From Nocardioides ochotonae (GTDB taxonomy: Bacteria > Actinomycetota > Actinomycetes > Propionibacteriales > Nocardioidaceae): 64,000 nucleotides of DNA. The notes under the pieces are model-generated. The model did no database searches. It was given only the letters and a program-made list of their open reading frames with translations, and had not been told where the DNA came from. The stretch covers positions 2,219,001 through 2,283,000 of the forward strand of contig NZ_CP061769.1 of the NCBI RefSeq assembly GCF_011420305.2. Direction: 5' to 3'. Shown piece after piece: positions 56,522 to 64,000 of this stretch; within the stretch, counting starts at the first letter, position 1, and each line of letters opens with the position of its first letter. The position numbers were made by a program, and so were the translations under genes.

Positions 56522-58609
56522 GTGTCGACCACTGACATCTCGTCCCTGCTGGCCCGCGCGCAGGAGATCTCCTCCGACGCCGAGCGGGTCACCCGCGCCC
56601 ACCTGCGCAAGGTCACGCTGCCGGCCGCGCCCGGCACCGAGGCGCCCGTCCTGGGCCTGATCACCCTCGACAACGGCGAGGACCACACCAAGCCGAACAC
56701 CTTCGGCCCGCGTTCGCTGCTCGAGCTCAACACCGCGATCGACGCCGCCCTGGCCGACCCGGAGATCACCGCGCTCGGCGTGACCGGCAAGCCGTTCATC
56801 CTCGCGGCCGGCGCCGACCTCACCTCGATCGCCGGCGGCGGCCCCGACGCCGTACGGATCGTCGCCGAGCTCGGCCACGCGGTGTTCCGCAAGCTCGGCG
56901 ACGGCGGCAAGCCGTCGTTCGGCTTCATCAACGGCCTCGCGCTCGGCGGCGGCCTCGAGGTCGCCCTGCACTGCGACTACCGCACGGTCATGGACAGCGC
57001 CCCGGCGCTGGGCCTGCCCGAGGTCATGCTCGGCCTGGTGCCCGGCTGGGGCGGCGCCTACTTGGTGCCGAACCTCGTCGGCGCCGAGAACGCCGTCAAG
57101 CTGATCATCGAGAACCCGCTCAACAACGGCCGCACCGTCTCCGGCAAGGCCGGCTTCAAGCTCGGCCTGGCCGACGCCTGCTTCTCGGGCGCCGACTTCC
57201 TCGAGCAGTCGCTGCTGTGGGCGGCCTCCGTGCTCCGCGGCGAGGTCACCGTCGAGCGGCCCGAGGTCGACCGCGGTGCCGCGTGGGACGACGCGGTCGC
57301 CCGCGGCCGTGCCATCGCCGAGGCCCGCACCGGCGGCGCCTCCCCGGCCGCTGCCCTGGCCCTGGACCTGATCGCGGCGGCGAAGGACCGCACCCGCGAC
57401 GAGGGCTTCGCGGCCGAGGACGAGGCGCTGGAGGCGATGTCGCGCACCCCCGAGCTGCTCGCCTCGCTCTACGCCTTCGACCTGGTGCAGAAGCGGGCCA
57501 AGCGCCCCGCCGGCGCCCCGGACCGCAAGCTCGCCCGCCCGGTCACCAAGGTCGGCATCGTCGGTGCCGGCCTGATGGCCAGCCAGCTGGCGATGCTCTT
57601 CGTACGCCGCCTCGAGGTCCCGGTCGTGCTCAACGACCTCGACCAGGAGCGCGTCGACAAGGGCGTGGCCTACGTGCACGCCGAGATCGACAAGCTGCTC
57701 GCCAAGGGCCGCATCGGCCAGGACAAGGCCAACCGCCACAAGGCGCTGGTCTCCGGCACCGTGGACAAGGCCGCCGAGTTCGCCGACGCCGACTTCGTCA
57801 TCGAGGCCGTCTTCGAGGACATGGGCGTGAAGAAGTCGGTCTTCGCCGAGGTCGAGAAGGTCGTCTCCCCCGACTGCATCCTGGCGACGAACACCTCCTC
57901 GCTGTCGATCACGGAGATGGCCTCCGAGCTGGCGCACCCCGAGCGGGTCGTCGGCTTCCACTTCTTCAACCCGGTGGCGGTGATGCCGCTGCTCGAGATC
58001 GTCCGCGGCGAGCAGACCTCCGACACCGCGCTGGCCACCGCGTTCGCGACCGGCAAGGCGCTGAAGAAGACCACGATCCTGGTGCAGGACAGCCCGTCGT
58101 TCATCGTGAACCGCCTGCTGGGCCGGTTCATGAGCGACGTCAGCCGGATCGTCGACGAGGGCACGCCCGTGCAGGTCGTGGACGGCGCGTTCGCCGGGGT
58201 CACCCCGATGTCGCCGTTCACGCTCATCGCCCTGGTCGGGCCCGCGATCGCGCTGCACAACACCGAGACGCTGGCCGGGGCCTTCCCCGACCGCTTCTAC
58301 GTCTCCCCCGCCCTCGAGCGGGTCGTGGCGGCGCGCAAGCCGGCGTACTTCGCCCCCGACGGCACCCTGGACCCCGAGGTCGAGGCGCTGCTCGAGACGC
58401 CGGCCGAGCCGGTCGTCCTCGAGGCCGCCGAGGTCCGTACCCGGGTGCTCACGGGCCTGGCCGACGAGGCCCGGATCATGCTCGACGAGGGCGTCGTCGC
58501 CGCGGCCGAGGACCTCGACCTGGCCATGATCACCGGCGCCGGCTTCTCGTTCTGGAACGGCGGCCTGACCATGCTGCTGGAGCGCGAGGGCCTGGGGAAG
58601 TTCCACTGA
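56522..58609 (+). CDS. fadB: fatty-acid oxidation complex alpha subunit (enoyl-CoA hydratase / 3-hydroxyacyl-CoA dehydrogenase)
   Basis: 695 residues from GTG 56522. Hydratase part: FILAAGADLTSIAGGGPD, FINGLALGGGLEVALHCDYR, PEVMLGLVPGWGGAYLVPNL. Dehydrogenase part: VGIVGAGLMASQLAMLFVRR, TNTSSLSITEMASELAHPER, VGFHFFNPVAVMPLLEIVRG. Works with FadA. A strong terminator follows. Confidence 0.94.
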   Translation: MSTTDISSLLARAQEISSDAERVTRAHLRKVTLPAAPGTEAPVLGLITLDNGEDHTKPNTFGPRSLLELNTAIDAALADPEITALGVTGKPFILAAGADLTSIAGGGPDAVRIVAELGHAVFRKLGDGGKPSFGFINGLALGGGLEVALHCDYRTVMDSAPALGLPEVMLGLVPGWGGAYLVPNLVGAENAVKLIIENPLNNGRTVSGKAGFKLGLADACFSGADFLEQSLLWAASVLRGEVTVERPEVDRGAAWDDAVARGRAIAEARTGGASPAAALALDLIAAAKDRTRDEGFAAEDEALEAMSRTPELLASLYAFDLVQKRAKRPAGAPDRKLARPVTKVGIVGAGLMASQLAMLFVRRLEVPVVLNDLDQERVDKGVAYVHAEIDKLLAKGRIGQDKANRHKALVSGTVDKAAEFADADFVIEAVFEDMGVKKSVFAEVEKVVSPDCILATNTSSLSITEMASELAHPERVVGFHFFNPVAVMPLLEIVRGEQTSDTALATAFATGKALKKTTILVQDSPSFIVNRLLGRFMSDVSRIVDEGTPVQVVDGAFAGVTPMSPFTLIALVGPAIALHNTETLAGAFPDRFYVSPALERVVAARKPAYFAPDGTLDPEVEALLETPAEPVVLEAAEVRTRVLTGLADEARIMLDEGVVAAAEDLDLAMITGAGFSFWNGGLTMLLEREGLGKFH

Positions 58610-58630
58610 TCCCCCGCTGACGCATCACCC

Positions 58631-58664
58631 GCAGGGCGCCGGACCGCGAGGTCCGGCGCCCTGC
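58631..58664 (+). terminator. strong intrinsic terminator
   Basis: GCAGGGCGCCGGACC (58631-58645) pairs perfectly with GGTCCGGCGCCCTGC (58650-58664), 15 bp with a 4-base loop, just after fadB. Confidence 0.85.
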
Positions 58665-58733
58665 GGCGTCGGGGGGTGCTCATCGTTGGATCAGGAACTG
58701 GTGGACACGGGGCATCTCAGCGATGCCGCACGC

Positions 58734-59198
58734 CTACGCCCAGGTCCCTCGCCTACCCTCGACGAGGTCACGCAGCATGGGCCGATTCGGCTCGAACAGG
58801 TTCGTCGGCAGCCGGTCGAGCTGAAACCAGCCGACACCCATCGACTCCCGCCCACCGTCGAATGCCTCGCTGACTGAGAGGGGCTCGGCCACCAGGACGG
58901 TGACCACCGAGTGCACGACGTCGCCGTTGGCAAACGTGTGTGGCGGTCCGGTGTAGACGCCAAGAAGCTCCACCGGCCGGGCTCGCACGCCGGTCTCCTC
59001 GAAAGTCTCTCGGAGGGCCGCCTGCTCGATCGACTCCCCGAGCTCCATCGCCCCACCAGGCAGCCCCCACGAGTCAGAACCGTCCGCGCGGTGCTGCATC
59101 AGGAGCCGTCCTTGCGCGTCGAGGACGGCACATCCCGCGCAGGGCATGATCAGCGGCGCGTTACCCACGTACTGACGCAGGGACGCGATGTAATCCAC
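58734..59198 (-). CDS. Nudix hydrolase
   Basis: 154 residues. Nudix box GGAMELGESIEQAALRETF continuing EETGV, with substrate-side segments LLMQHRADGSDSWGLPGGAM and GVYTGPPHTFANGDVVHSVV. Hydrolyses nucleoside diphosphates linked to another group; substrate unknown. Stands alone on the - strand. Confidence 0.88.
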   Translation of the reverse strand: MDYIASLRQYVGNAPLIMPCAGCAVLDAQGRLLMQHRADGSDSWGLPGGAMELGESIEQAALRETFEETGVRARPVELLGVYTGPPHTFANGDVVHSVVTVLVAEPLSVSEAFDGGRESMGVGWFQLDRLPTNLFEPNRPMLRDLVEGRRGTWA

Positions 59199-59514
59199 GC
59201 GCGGACGCTAGCACTGGCTCGGCCGTAGCCTGCTCGACTCGGGATCCGCTCATCGGTCAGCCCATGGCCAGCAACCGCCGGTCGAGCAGCGAGGACATCG
59301 AGACCGCCGCAACCCGCCGCCAAACAACAGCAGCGCGTCGCCGGCCGGCTCGAGCTCGTTTGGTCGACCGTGGGGTCACTGCGGCCGCCGGGTCGGGTGG
59401 GACGACAAGCAGCCGGTCCTCCGCCCGAGTCGGCACGCCTGGCTCCACTTCGTCTGCATCGCCATGACATTGCGCCATCTGTCCCGACCGCGCCCATCGC
59501 GGCAGGTCCGTACG
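59199..59514. other. gene-free stretch
   Basis: Two overlapping open frames (for example 59264-59467 + and 59257-59478 -) are rich in Arg/Ala/Ser, lack ribosome sites and resemble no family. Nothing else was recognised. Confidence 0.5.
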
Positions 59515-59772
59515 TTAGTAGGGCGCCGGGTCGATCTGAGCGATCGCTTGGGTGACCGTGTCGCCGTACTTGTCCGTCCCCAGTTCAGGGATCAGCGGGA
59601 CGAGCGCCTGTTGCAGGTCGGAGAACACCTTCTGCTCGGCTGGCTGACGGAGCTCGATCTCACGCAGGTCGTTTCCCCATTCAGAGAAGGCAATCGCCTC
59701 GTGCAGCACCACCACCTCCGAGTAAGACATACGCACCGTCACGGTCCCGTCGTTGTCTCGTGATGCTTCCAC
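59515..59772 (-). CDS. small protein, unknown
   Basis: 85 residues, MEASRDNDGTVTVRMSYSEV, VVVLHEAIAFSEWGNDLREI, ELRQPAEQKVFSDLQQALVP. The composition is balanced and the frame is closed at both ends, so it is probably real. No domain recognised. Confidence 0.5.
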   Translation of the reverse strand: MEASRDNDGTVTVRMSYSEVVVLHEAIAFSEWGNDLREIELRQPAEQKVFSDLQQALVPLIPELGTDKYGDTVTQAIAQIDPAPY

Positions 59773-59915
59773 GCAGCAACGTTCCCATCCTCCGGCAGGC
59801 GCGTCCTGTCATCGGCAGGTCCGGTGACTGGCATCGCCAGTAGGGACGCACCCAGTCACACAGCCGCCAGCGACCGCCCGTCGAGCGGCGAGCTCGACCA
59901 GCGGAAAGGCGCGAC

Positions 59916-61229
59916 CTAAGGGTCGCCGGGCGGATCGCCGGTGAGCAGGCGGGTGGTGCCGCCGGCCTTCATGAGATGGATCCCGTGCGGGGACCGCCAG
60001 AGGTACGTCGCCGCGTCGGTCTTGTCGTAGGTCCACGCGGTGTGGGTCTTCGCCCGATGATGTCGGCGGCACAACGGGGCCAGATTGCAGCTGCACGTCG
60101 GGCCGCCATCACCGTGGGCGGTGACATGGTCGGTGTCGCACCGGCGGGCAGGTCGTTCGCACCACGGGAACGCACAGACCGGCGCGGCGAGCTTGGTCTG
60201 CTCGGCCAGCCGGTCCGGGATCGCGTAGGCCTCGGTGTGGTGGTGGGCCTCGAGGTCGATCACCGGCTTGATCACGACCTGAGCCTCGGAGTTGTTGCAC
60301 CAGTCGCGGACCTGCTCGGTCGAGACGATGGACCGGGTCTCCTCGATGCTGGCGAAGCCGGCCTCATCACGGCTGATCGCGGCGTGGGACAGATGCACGT
60401 GGATGACGACCTGGCGGGGCTTCACCACCGACGCGGCGCCCTCACCGGCTTCCGCGCGGAGGTCGAAGGCCAGCTGGCGCCGGGCGAGCTCACCGGCTGC
60501 CATCGAACGCCGGACGTCCAAAGACTCGGTGGACCCGAGCGCGGCCAGCCCTTCGGCTCCCTGGGAGATCGCGGCATTGAGGTCGACGGCATCGGCAAGG
60601 TCGAGGACCCCCTCCACGTGGACGGTGCCGTGGTGGTTCGCCTCGTCGGTGCGGACATCGAACCGGCGGCCGTCAGCTGCGGCGAGGCGGTCCTTCTCCG
60701 CGCCGTCGGGGTCGTAGGCGACGCGCGCCTGGTCGACGAGCCGCTCGATCCCCGCCCAGCTGATCTTCCCGACGAAGCCGGCGAGCTGGCGGTCCACGAA
60801 CTCCGCGCCCTCCATCGGCAGGGAGGTGGTCAGCTGCGCCAGCCGCCGGGCCTTCCACAGCGGCACCTTGCCGGCACGCAGCAACTTCCAGGTCCGCTTG
60901 AGCCGGTGGGCCAGCTCGAGGGCGTCGCCGACCAACGAACGGGCCGAGTCAGTGGACAGGCCGAGGGCGGCACCGAACTCGATCGGCGCGAACTCGGCGA
61001 CCAGCGGCGTCCCCTCGCCTGCGAGTGGCACGGCGAGCTCGCCGAACACCAACCCGGCTGAGTCGTTGGTCGAGCTTGTGGAAACCGACTCCTCCGGGTG
61101 CATGGCCGCCCACACCACAGCGGCCTCCAGGACGTCGACCTCCGCCCGCTGGGCGGCAGCCCGGCGGGCCTGCGCGAACGCCAGCACGGCGGCTGGGGAG
61201 TCGCAGTCCGGGAGATCGAAGTCGGCCAT
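59916..61229 (-). CDS. DUF222/13E12-family HNH protein, SOS-regulated
   Basis: 437 residues. DUF222 part: SPAAVLAFAQARRAAAQRAE, LSTDSARSLVGDALELAHRL, LLRAGKVPLWKARRLAQLTT; HNH end: CAFPWCERPARRCDTDHVTA, HGDGGPTCSCNLAPLCRRHH, RAKTHTAWTYDKT. An actinobacterial LexA box lies 13 bp before the ATG, so DNA damage should induce it, as known for 13E12 genes of M. tuberculosis. The intact copy contrasts with the frameshifted relative at 43912. Confidence 0.88.
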   Translation of the reverse strand: MADFDLPDCDSPAAVLAFAQARRAAAQRAEVDVLEAAVVWAAMHPEESVSTSSTNDSAGLVFGELAVPLAGEGTPLVAEFAPIEFGAALGLSTDSARSLVGDALELAHRLKRTWKLLRAGKVPLWKARRLAQLTTSLPMEGAEFVDRQLAGFVGKISWAGIERLVDQARVAYDPDGAEKDRLAAADGRRFDVRTDEANHHGTVHVEGVLDLADAVDLNAAISQGAEGLAALGSTESLDVRRSMAAGELARRQLAFDLRAEAGEGAASVVKPRQVVIHVHLSHAAISRDEAGFASIEETRSIVSTEQVRDWCNNSEAQVVIKPVIDLEAHHHTEAYAIPDRLAEQTKLAAPVCAFPWCERPARRCDTDHVTAHGDGGPTCSCNLAPLCRRHHRAKTHTAWTYDKTDAATYLWRSPHGIHLMKAGGTTRLLTGDPPGDP

Positions 61230-61241
61230 GCTTCATTCTAC

Positions 61242-61257
61242 TCGAACGCACGTTCGA
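61242..61257. promoter_or_regulatory. LexA (SOS) box
   Basis: TCGAACGCACGTTCGA matches the actinobacterial SOS consensus TCGAAC-N4-GTTCGA at all 12 arm positions and lies 13 bp upstream of the DUF222-HNH start at 61229. Confidence 0.85.
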
Positions 61258-61353
61258 GGTGAAGAGGTCGAAGGTAAAACTGTGGAGCACGACTCGTGGC
61301 TTGCCCACGCTGCTCGCCCAACGACACGTGCGCCCGCCCGGCGGCAGGAAGCC

Positions 61354-61797
61354 TCAGCCCCGCGCGAGCACCTCGAGCGCCATCCGGTAGCCCTCGATGC
61401 CATGCCCGGCGATCACCTCGACGGCGTGCGGGGTGACCACGGAGTGGTGGCGGAACTCCTCGGGGCGCTGGCGCGGGTCGGAGATGTGCACCTCGACCAG
61501 GGGCGCGGTGAGCTGGGCACAGGCATCGAAGACCGCCCAGGAGTAGTGCGTCCAGGCCGCCGCGTTGAGCACCACCGGCGTGGCCTCGTCGGCGGCGTCG
61601 TTGAGCCAGTCGAGCAGCACGCCCTCGTGGTTGGTCTGGCGCACCTCGACCTCCAGGCCGAGGTCCGCGCCCCACGCCACGCACCGCTCGGCGAGCTCGG
61701 CGTGGGTGGTGGTGCCGTAGATCTCCGGCTGGCGCCGGCCGAGCCGACCCAGGTTGGGACCGTTGAGCACCAGCACCCGGCGGGTCACCCCAGTCAC
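61354..61797 (-). CDS. aroQ: 3-dehydroquinate dehydratase, type II
   Basis: 147 residues, MTGVTRRVLVLNGPNLGRLG then RQPEIYGTTTHAEL (active-site Tyr loop), PVVLNAAAWTHYSWAVFDAC, VEVHISDPRQRPEEFRHHSV (catalytic His region). The usual NPGAYTH is NAAAWTH here. Dehydrates 3-dehydroquinate in the shikimate pathway. Last gene of aroC-aroK-aroB-aroQ with 4-base overlaps. Confidence 0.9.
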   Translation of the reverse strand: MTGVTRRVLVLNGPNLGRLGRRQPEIYGTTTHAELAERCVAWGADLGLEVEVRQTNHEGVLLDWLNDAADEATPVVLNAAAWTHYSWAVFDACAQLTAPLVEVHISDPRQRPEEFRHHSVVTPHAVEVIAGHGIEGYRMALEVLARG

Positions 61798-62915
61798 GCA
61801 GCGCCGCCGATCGCGGCGTACGCCGTGCGCAGGTCGTCCTCCGAGGGCCCGGCGAGGATCGTGGGGCGGGCGAGCTCGTCGAGGACGACGAAGCGCAGCT
61901 GGGAGCCGCGCGACTTCTTGTCCACCTTCATCGTCGCGTGCAGGTCCTCGAAGGGCGCGCCGTCGAACGTCGTGGGCAGCCCGACGCGCCCGAAGGCGGC
62001 GGCGTGCCGGTCGGCGAGCGCGTCGTCGATGCGCCCGGCGGCACGCGCCAGCTCGGCGACGTAGACGCAGCCGATCGCAACGGCCTCGCCGTGCCGGATC
62101 GCGTAGTCCGAGGCCCGCTCGATCGCGTGCGCCAAGGTGTGGCCGTAGTTGAGCGCCTCGCGGCCCGGGTGGCCGTCACGGCCGCCGGTCTCCTTGAGGT
62201 CCTCGACGACCACGTCGATCTTGACCCGGATCGCGCGCTCGACGAGCTCGCGCAGCACCGGGGAGTCCGCGGTGAGGTCGGCGGGGTCGGTGCTCTCGAC
62301 CAGGTCGAGGATCACCGGGTCGGCGATGAAGCCGCACTTGATGACCTCGCCCAGCCCGGCGACGAGCTCCTCGCGCGGCAGGCTGCGCAGGGTCGAGAGG
62401 TCGCACAGCACGCCGGCGGGCTCGTGGAAGGCGCCGACGAGGTTCTTGCCGGCACCGGTGTTGACGCCGGTCTTGCCACCGACCGCCGCGTCGACCATGC
62501 CGAGCAGGGTGGTCGGCACGTGCACGACCCGGACGCCGCGCAGCCAGCAGGCCGCGACGAAGCCGCCGAGGTCGGTGGTCGCGCCACCGCCGACGGTCAC
62601 CACCACGTCGGAGCGGGTGAAGCCCTTCTCCCCCAGCGCCTCCCAGCAGTCGTTCGCGACCGCGGCGCTCTTGGCGTCCTCGCCGTCGGGGAGGCCGAGG
62701 GCGAGCACGTCGTAGTGCTCCACCAGCGCGTCGGCGATCGGCTCGGCGAGGTGGCCGAGCTGGCCGGCGTACAGCAGCGCGACGCGCTGGACGCCCTCGC
62801 CGAGGATGCCGGGCAGCCGAGAGGCGAGGTCGTGGCCGACCACGACGTCGTACGGCGAGGCGCCGCCGACGTGCAGGACGGTGGCGTCGGGGGCGGGATC
62901 AGGGGTGGTGCTCAT
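61794..62915 (-). CDS. aroB: 3-dehydroquinate synthase
   Basis: 373 residues. PYDVVVGHDLASRLPGILGE, NAD site VVTVGGGATTDLGGFVAACW, VPTTLLGMVDAAVGGKTGVN, GKNLVGAFHEPAGVLCDLST, EALNYGHTLAHAIERASDYA (metal His). Converts DAHP to dehydroquinate. Overlaps aroK and aroQ. Confidence 0.95.
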   Translation of the reverse strand: MSTTPDPAPDATVLHVGGASPYDVVVGHDLASRLPGILGEGVQRVALLYAGQLGHLAEPIADALVEHYDVLALGLPDGEDAKSAAVANDCWEALGEKGFTRSDVVVTVGGGATTDLGGFVAACWLRGVRVVHVPTTLLGMVDAAVGGKTGVNTGAGKNLVGAFHEPAGVLCDLSTLRSLPREELVAGLGEVIKCGFIADPVILDLVESTDPADLTADSPVLRELVERAIRVKIDVVVEDLKETGGRDGHPGREALNYGHTLAHAIERASDYAIRHGEAVAIGCVYVAELARAAGRIDDALADRHAAAFGRVGLPTTFDGAPFEDLHATMKVDKKSRGSQLRFVVLDELARPTILAGPSEDDLRTAYAAIGGAA

Positions 62916-63412
62916 GCGAGGGCCTCTCGGATCTCGGCCGCGACGTCCTCGGGGGTGCGGCCGTCGGTGTCGACGGTGATGGTGGCGACCGATTCATAGA
63001 TCGGCGTGCGCTCGTCGAGCAGCGCCTTCACGCGGGAGCGGACGTTGCCGAGCAGCAGCGGCCGCCCGACCCCGAGCCCGACCCGCTTGACCGCGTCGGC
63101 GAGGCCGACGCGTAGGAAGACCACCCGGTGCCCGGCGAGCAGCTCCCGGGTCGCGGGGTCCAGCACCGCGCCGCCACCGAGCGCCAGCACGCCGTCGTGG
63201 GTGGCCAGCGCCGTCGCGACCGCCGCACGCTCCAGGGCCCGGAAGTGCTCCTCGCCGGAGTCGACGAAGATGTCGCTGACCGAGCGGCCCTCAGTGGCCT
63301 CGACGTCGGCGTCGGTGTCACGCGCGGCGACCCCCCACTGCTCGGCCAGCAGCGCGGCGACGGTGCTCTTGCCGGCCCCCATGGGCCCGACGAGCACGAC
63401 GCGCGGGCTCAT
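62912..63412 (-). CDS. aroK: shikimate kinase
   Basis: 166 residues, [20 protein letters not shown]: Walker A GPMGAGKS near residue 9; [18 protein letters not shown] (shikimate-binding Asp), [30 protein letters not shown]. Phosphorylates shikimate. ATGA overlaps on both sides. Confidence 0.94.
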   Translation of the reverse strand: MSPRVVLVGPMGAGKSTVAALLAEQWGVAARDTDADVEATEGRSVSDIFVDSGEEHFRALERAAVATALATHDGVLALGGGAVLDPATRELLAGHRVVFLRVGLADAVKRVGLGVGRPLLLGNVRSRVKALLDERTPIYESVATITVDTDGRTPEDVAAEIREALA

Positions 63413-64000
63413 CGGTAGCGCAGGTTGTCGAGGTAGGACTGGGCGTTGCGGCGGGTCTCGCCCACCGAGTCGCCACCGAACTTCTCCAGCACGGCGTCGG
63501 CGAGGACGAGCGCGACCATCGCCTCGGCGACGATGCCCGCGGCCGGGACCGCGCAGACGTCGGAGCGCTGGTGGTGGGCGACGGTGGCCTCGCCGGTGGC
63601 GACGTCCACGGTGCGCAGCGCCCGGGGCACGGTCGCGATCGGCTTCATCGCGGCGCGCACGCGCATCACCTCGCCGGTCGTCATGCCACCCTCGATGCCG
63701 CCGGAGCGCCCGCTCACGCGGCGCAGGCCCTCGTCGGTGGGGACGATCTCGTCGTGGGCGAGCGAGCCGGGGGTCGCGGCGATCTCGAAGCCGTCACCGA
63801 CCTCCACGCCCTTGATCGCCTGGATGCCCATCAGCGCACCGGCGAGGCGCGAGTCGAGGCGGCGGTCCCAGTGCACGTGGGAGCCGAGGCCCGGCGGCAG
63901 GTCGTGCACGACGACCTCGACGACGCCGCCGAGGGTGTCGCCGTCCTTGTGGGCCTGGTCGATGCGCGCGACCATCGCGGCGCTCGCCTCGGGGTCCAGG
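63409..64000 (-). CDS. aroC: chorismate synthase, partial
   Basis: C-terminal about 197 residues; the 5' end is beyond the window. [50 protein letters not shown] and [10 protein letters not shown] are AroC signatures. Makes chorismate from EPSP with reduced FMN. Head gene of the shikimate operon as far as visible. Confidence 0.94.
   Translation of the reverse strand, partial: LDPEASAAMVARIDQAHKDGDTLGGVVEVVVHDLPPGLGSHVHWDRRLDSRLAGALMGIQAIKGVEVGDGFEIAATPGSLAHDEIVPTDEGLRRVSGRSGGIEGGMTTGEVMRVRAAMKPIATVPRALRTVDVATGEATVAHHQRSDVCAVPAAGIVAEAMVALVLADAVLEKFGGDSVGETRRNAQSYLDNLRYR

Noticed and set aside
59257-59478. Small genes on either strand in 59199-59514
   Set aside because: Low-complexity Arg/Ala-rich translations, no ribosome sites, no family resemblance.

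Overview
The window is about 67-70% GC with actinobacterial gene style: GTG/TTG starts, ATGA stop/start overlaps, an LexA box of actinobacterial type, DUF222/13E12 HNH genes, and a fadA2-fabG4-htdX block arranged as in mycobacteria. A Nocardioides-like member of the Propionibacteriales is the best guess; this is inferred from gene content, not from a database search.

Positions 1 to about 37,270 are a temperate siphovirus (prophage), almost entirely on the + strand. From the left: small early genes, one opposing gene and an HNH nuclease (1-1963); a non-coding block with twelve copies of an 18-bp dyad (2181-2764); a DNase I-like nuclease, terminase, portal, scaffold and capsid, head-tail connectors, tail tube, tail-assembly chaperones with a probable +1 frameshift, tape measure and three minor tail proteins (2799-20066); endolysin and two lysis membrane proteins (20139-21510); then early/replication genes (21637-36228): dNMP kinase, Cas4-like nuclease, a homing-type endonuclease, a phiC31 gp3-like recombination directionality factor, a resolvase-like nuclease, an adenine and a cytosine DNA methyltransferase, primase-helicase, DNA polymerase I, a sigma-like protein and a class II ribonucleotide reductase. 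The genes form a self-contained replication and nucleotide-supply module plus a standard late module. Seven copies of a bipartite motif (RGCAR, then GGCGCACT) sit mostly just upstream of early transcription units and may be their promoters. The prophage ends inside the 3' part of an ATP-dependent DNA ligase gene (37274-37528), so the right attachment site lies at about 37,200-37,290. The left end and the integrase are outside the window; the RDF-like gene predicts a large serine integrase.

From 37,274 on the DNA is host chromosome: ligase remnant, broken HIT gene, a HEPN-like gene, an arsenic operon (arsR divergent from arsM-acr3-arsC), a RibD-domain reductase, an MFS transporter, a frameshifted DUF222-HNH gene, a decayed metallo-beta-lactamase-fold gene, an ABC-F protein, a fatty-acid block (TetR, fadA2, fabG4, htdX, two tesB, PAC2, fadA-fadB), a Nudix hydrolase, a second DUF222-HNH gene under an SOS box, and the shikimate operon aroC-aroK-aroB-aroQ.

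At least six reading-frame breaks in otherwise well conserved genes, on both sides of the prophage border, fall in or next to short G or C runs and are mended by one base. Sequencing or assembly error is the simplest explanation, so the 'broken' phage genes (Cas4-like, ribonucleotide reductase, tape measure) should not be read as proof of a dead prophage.
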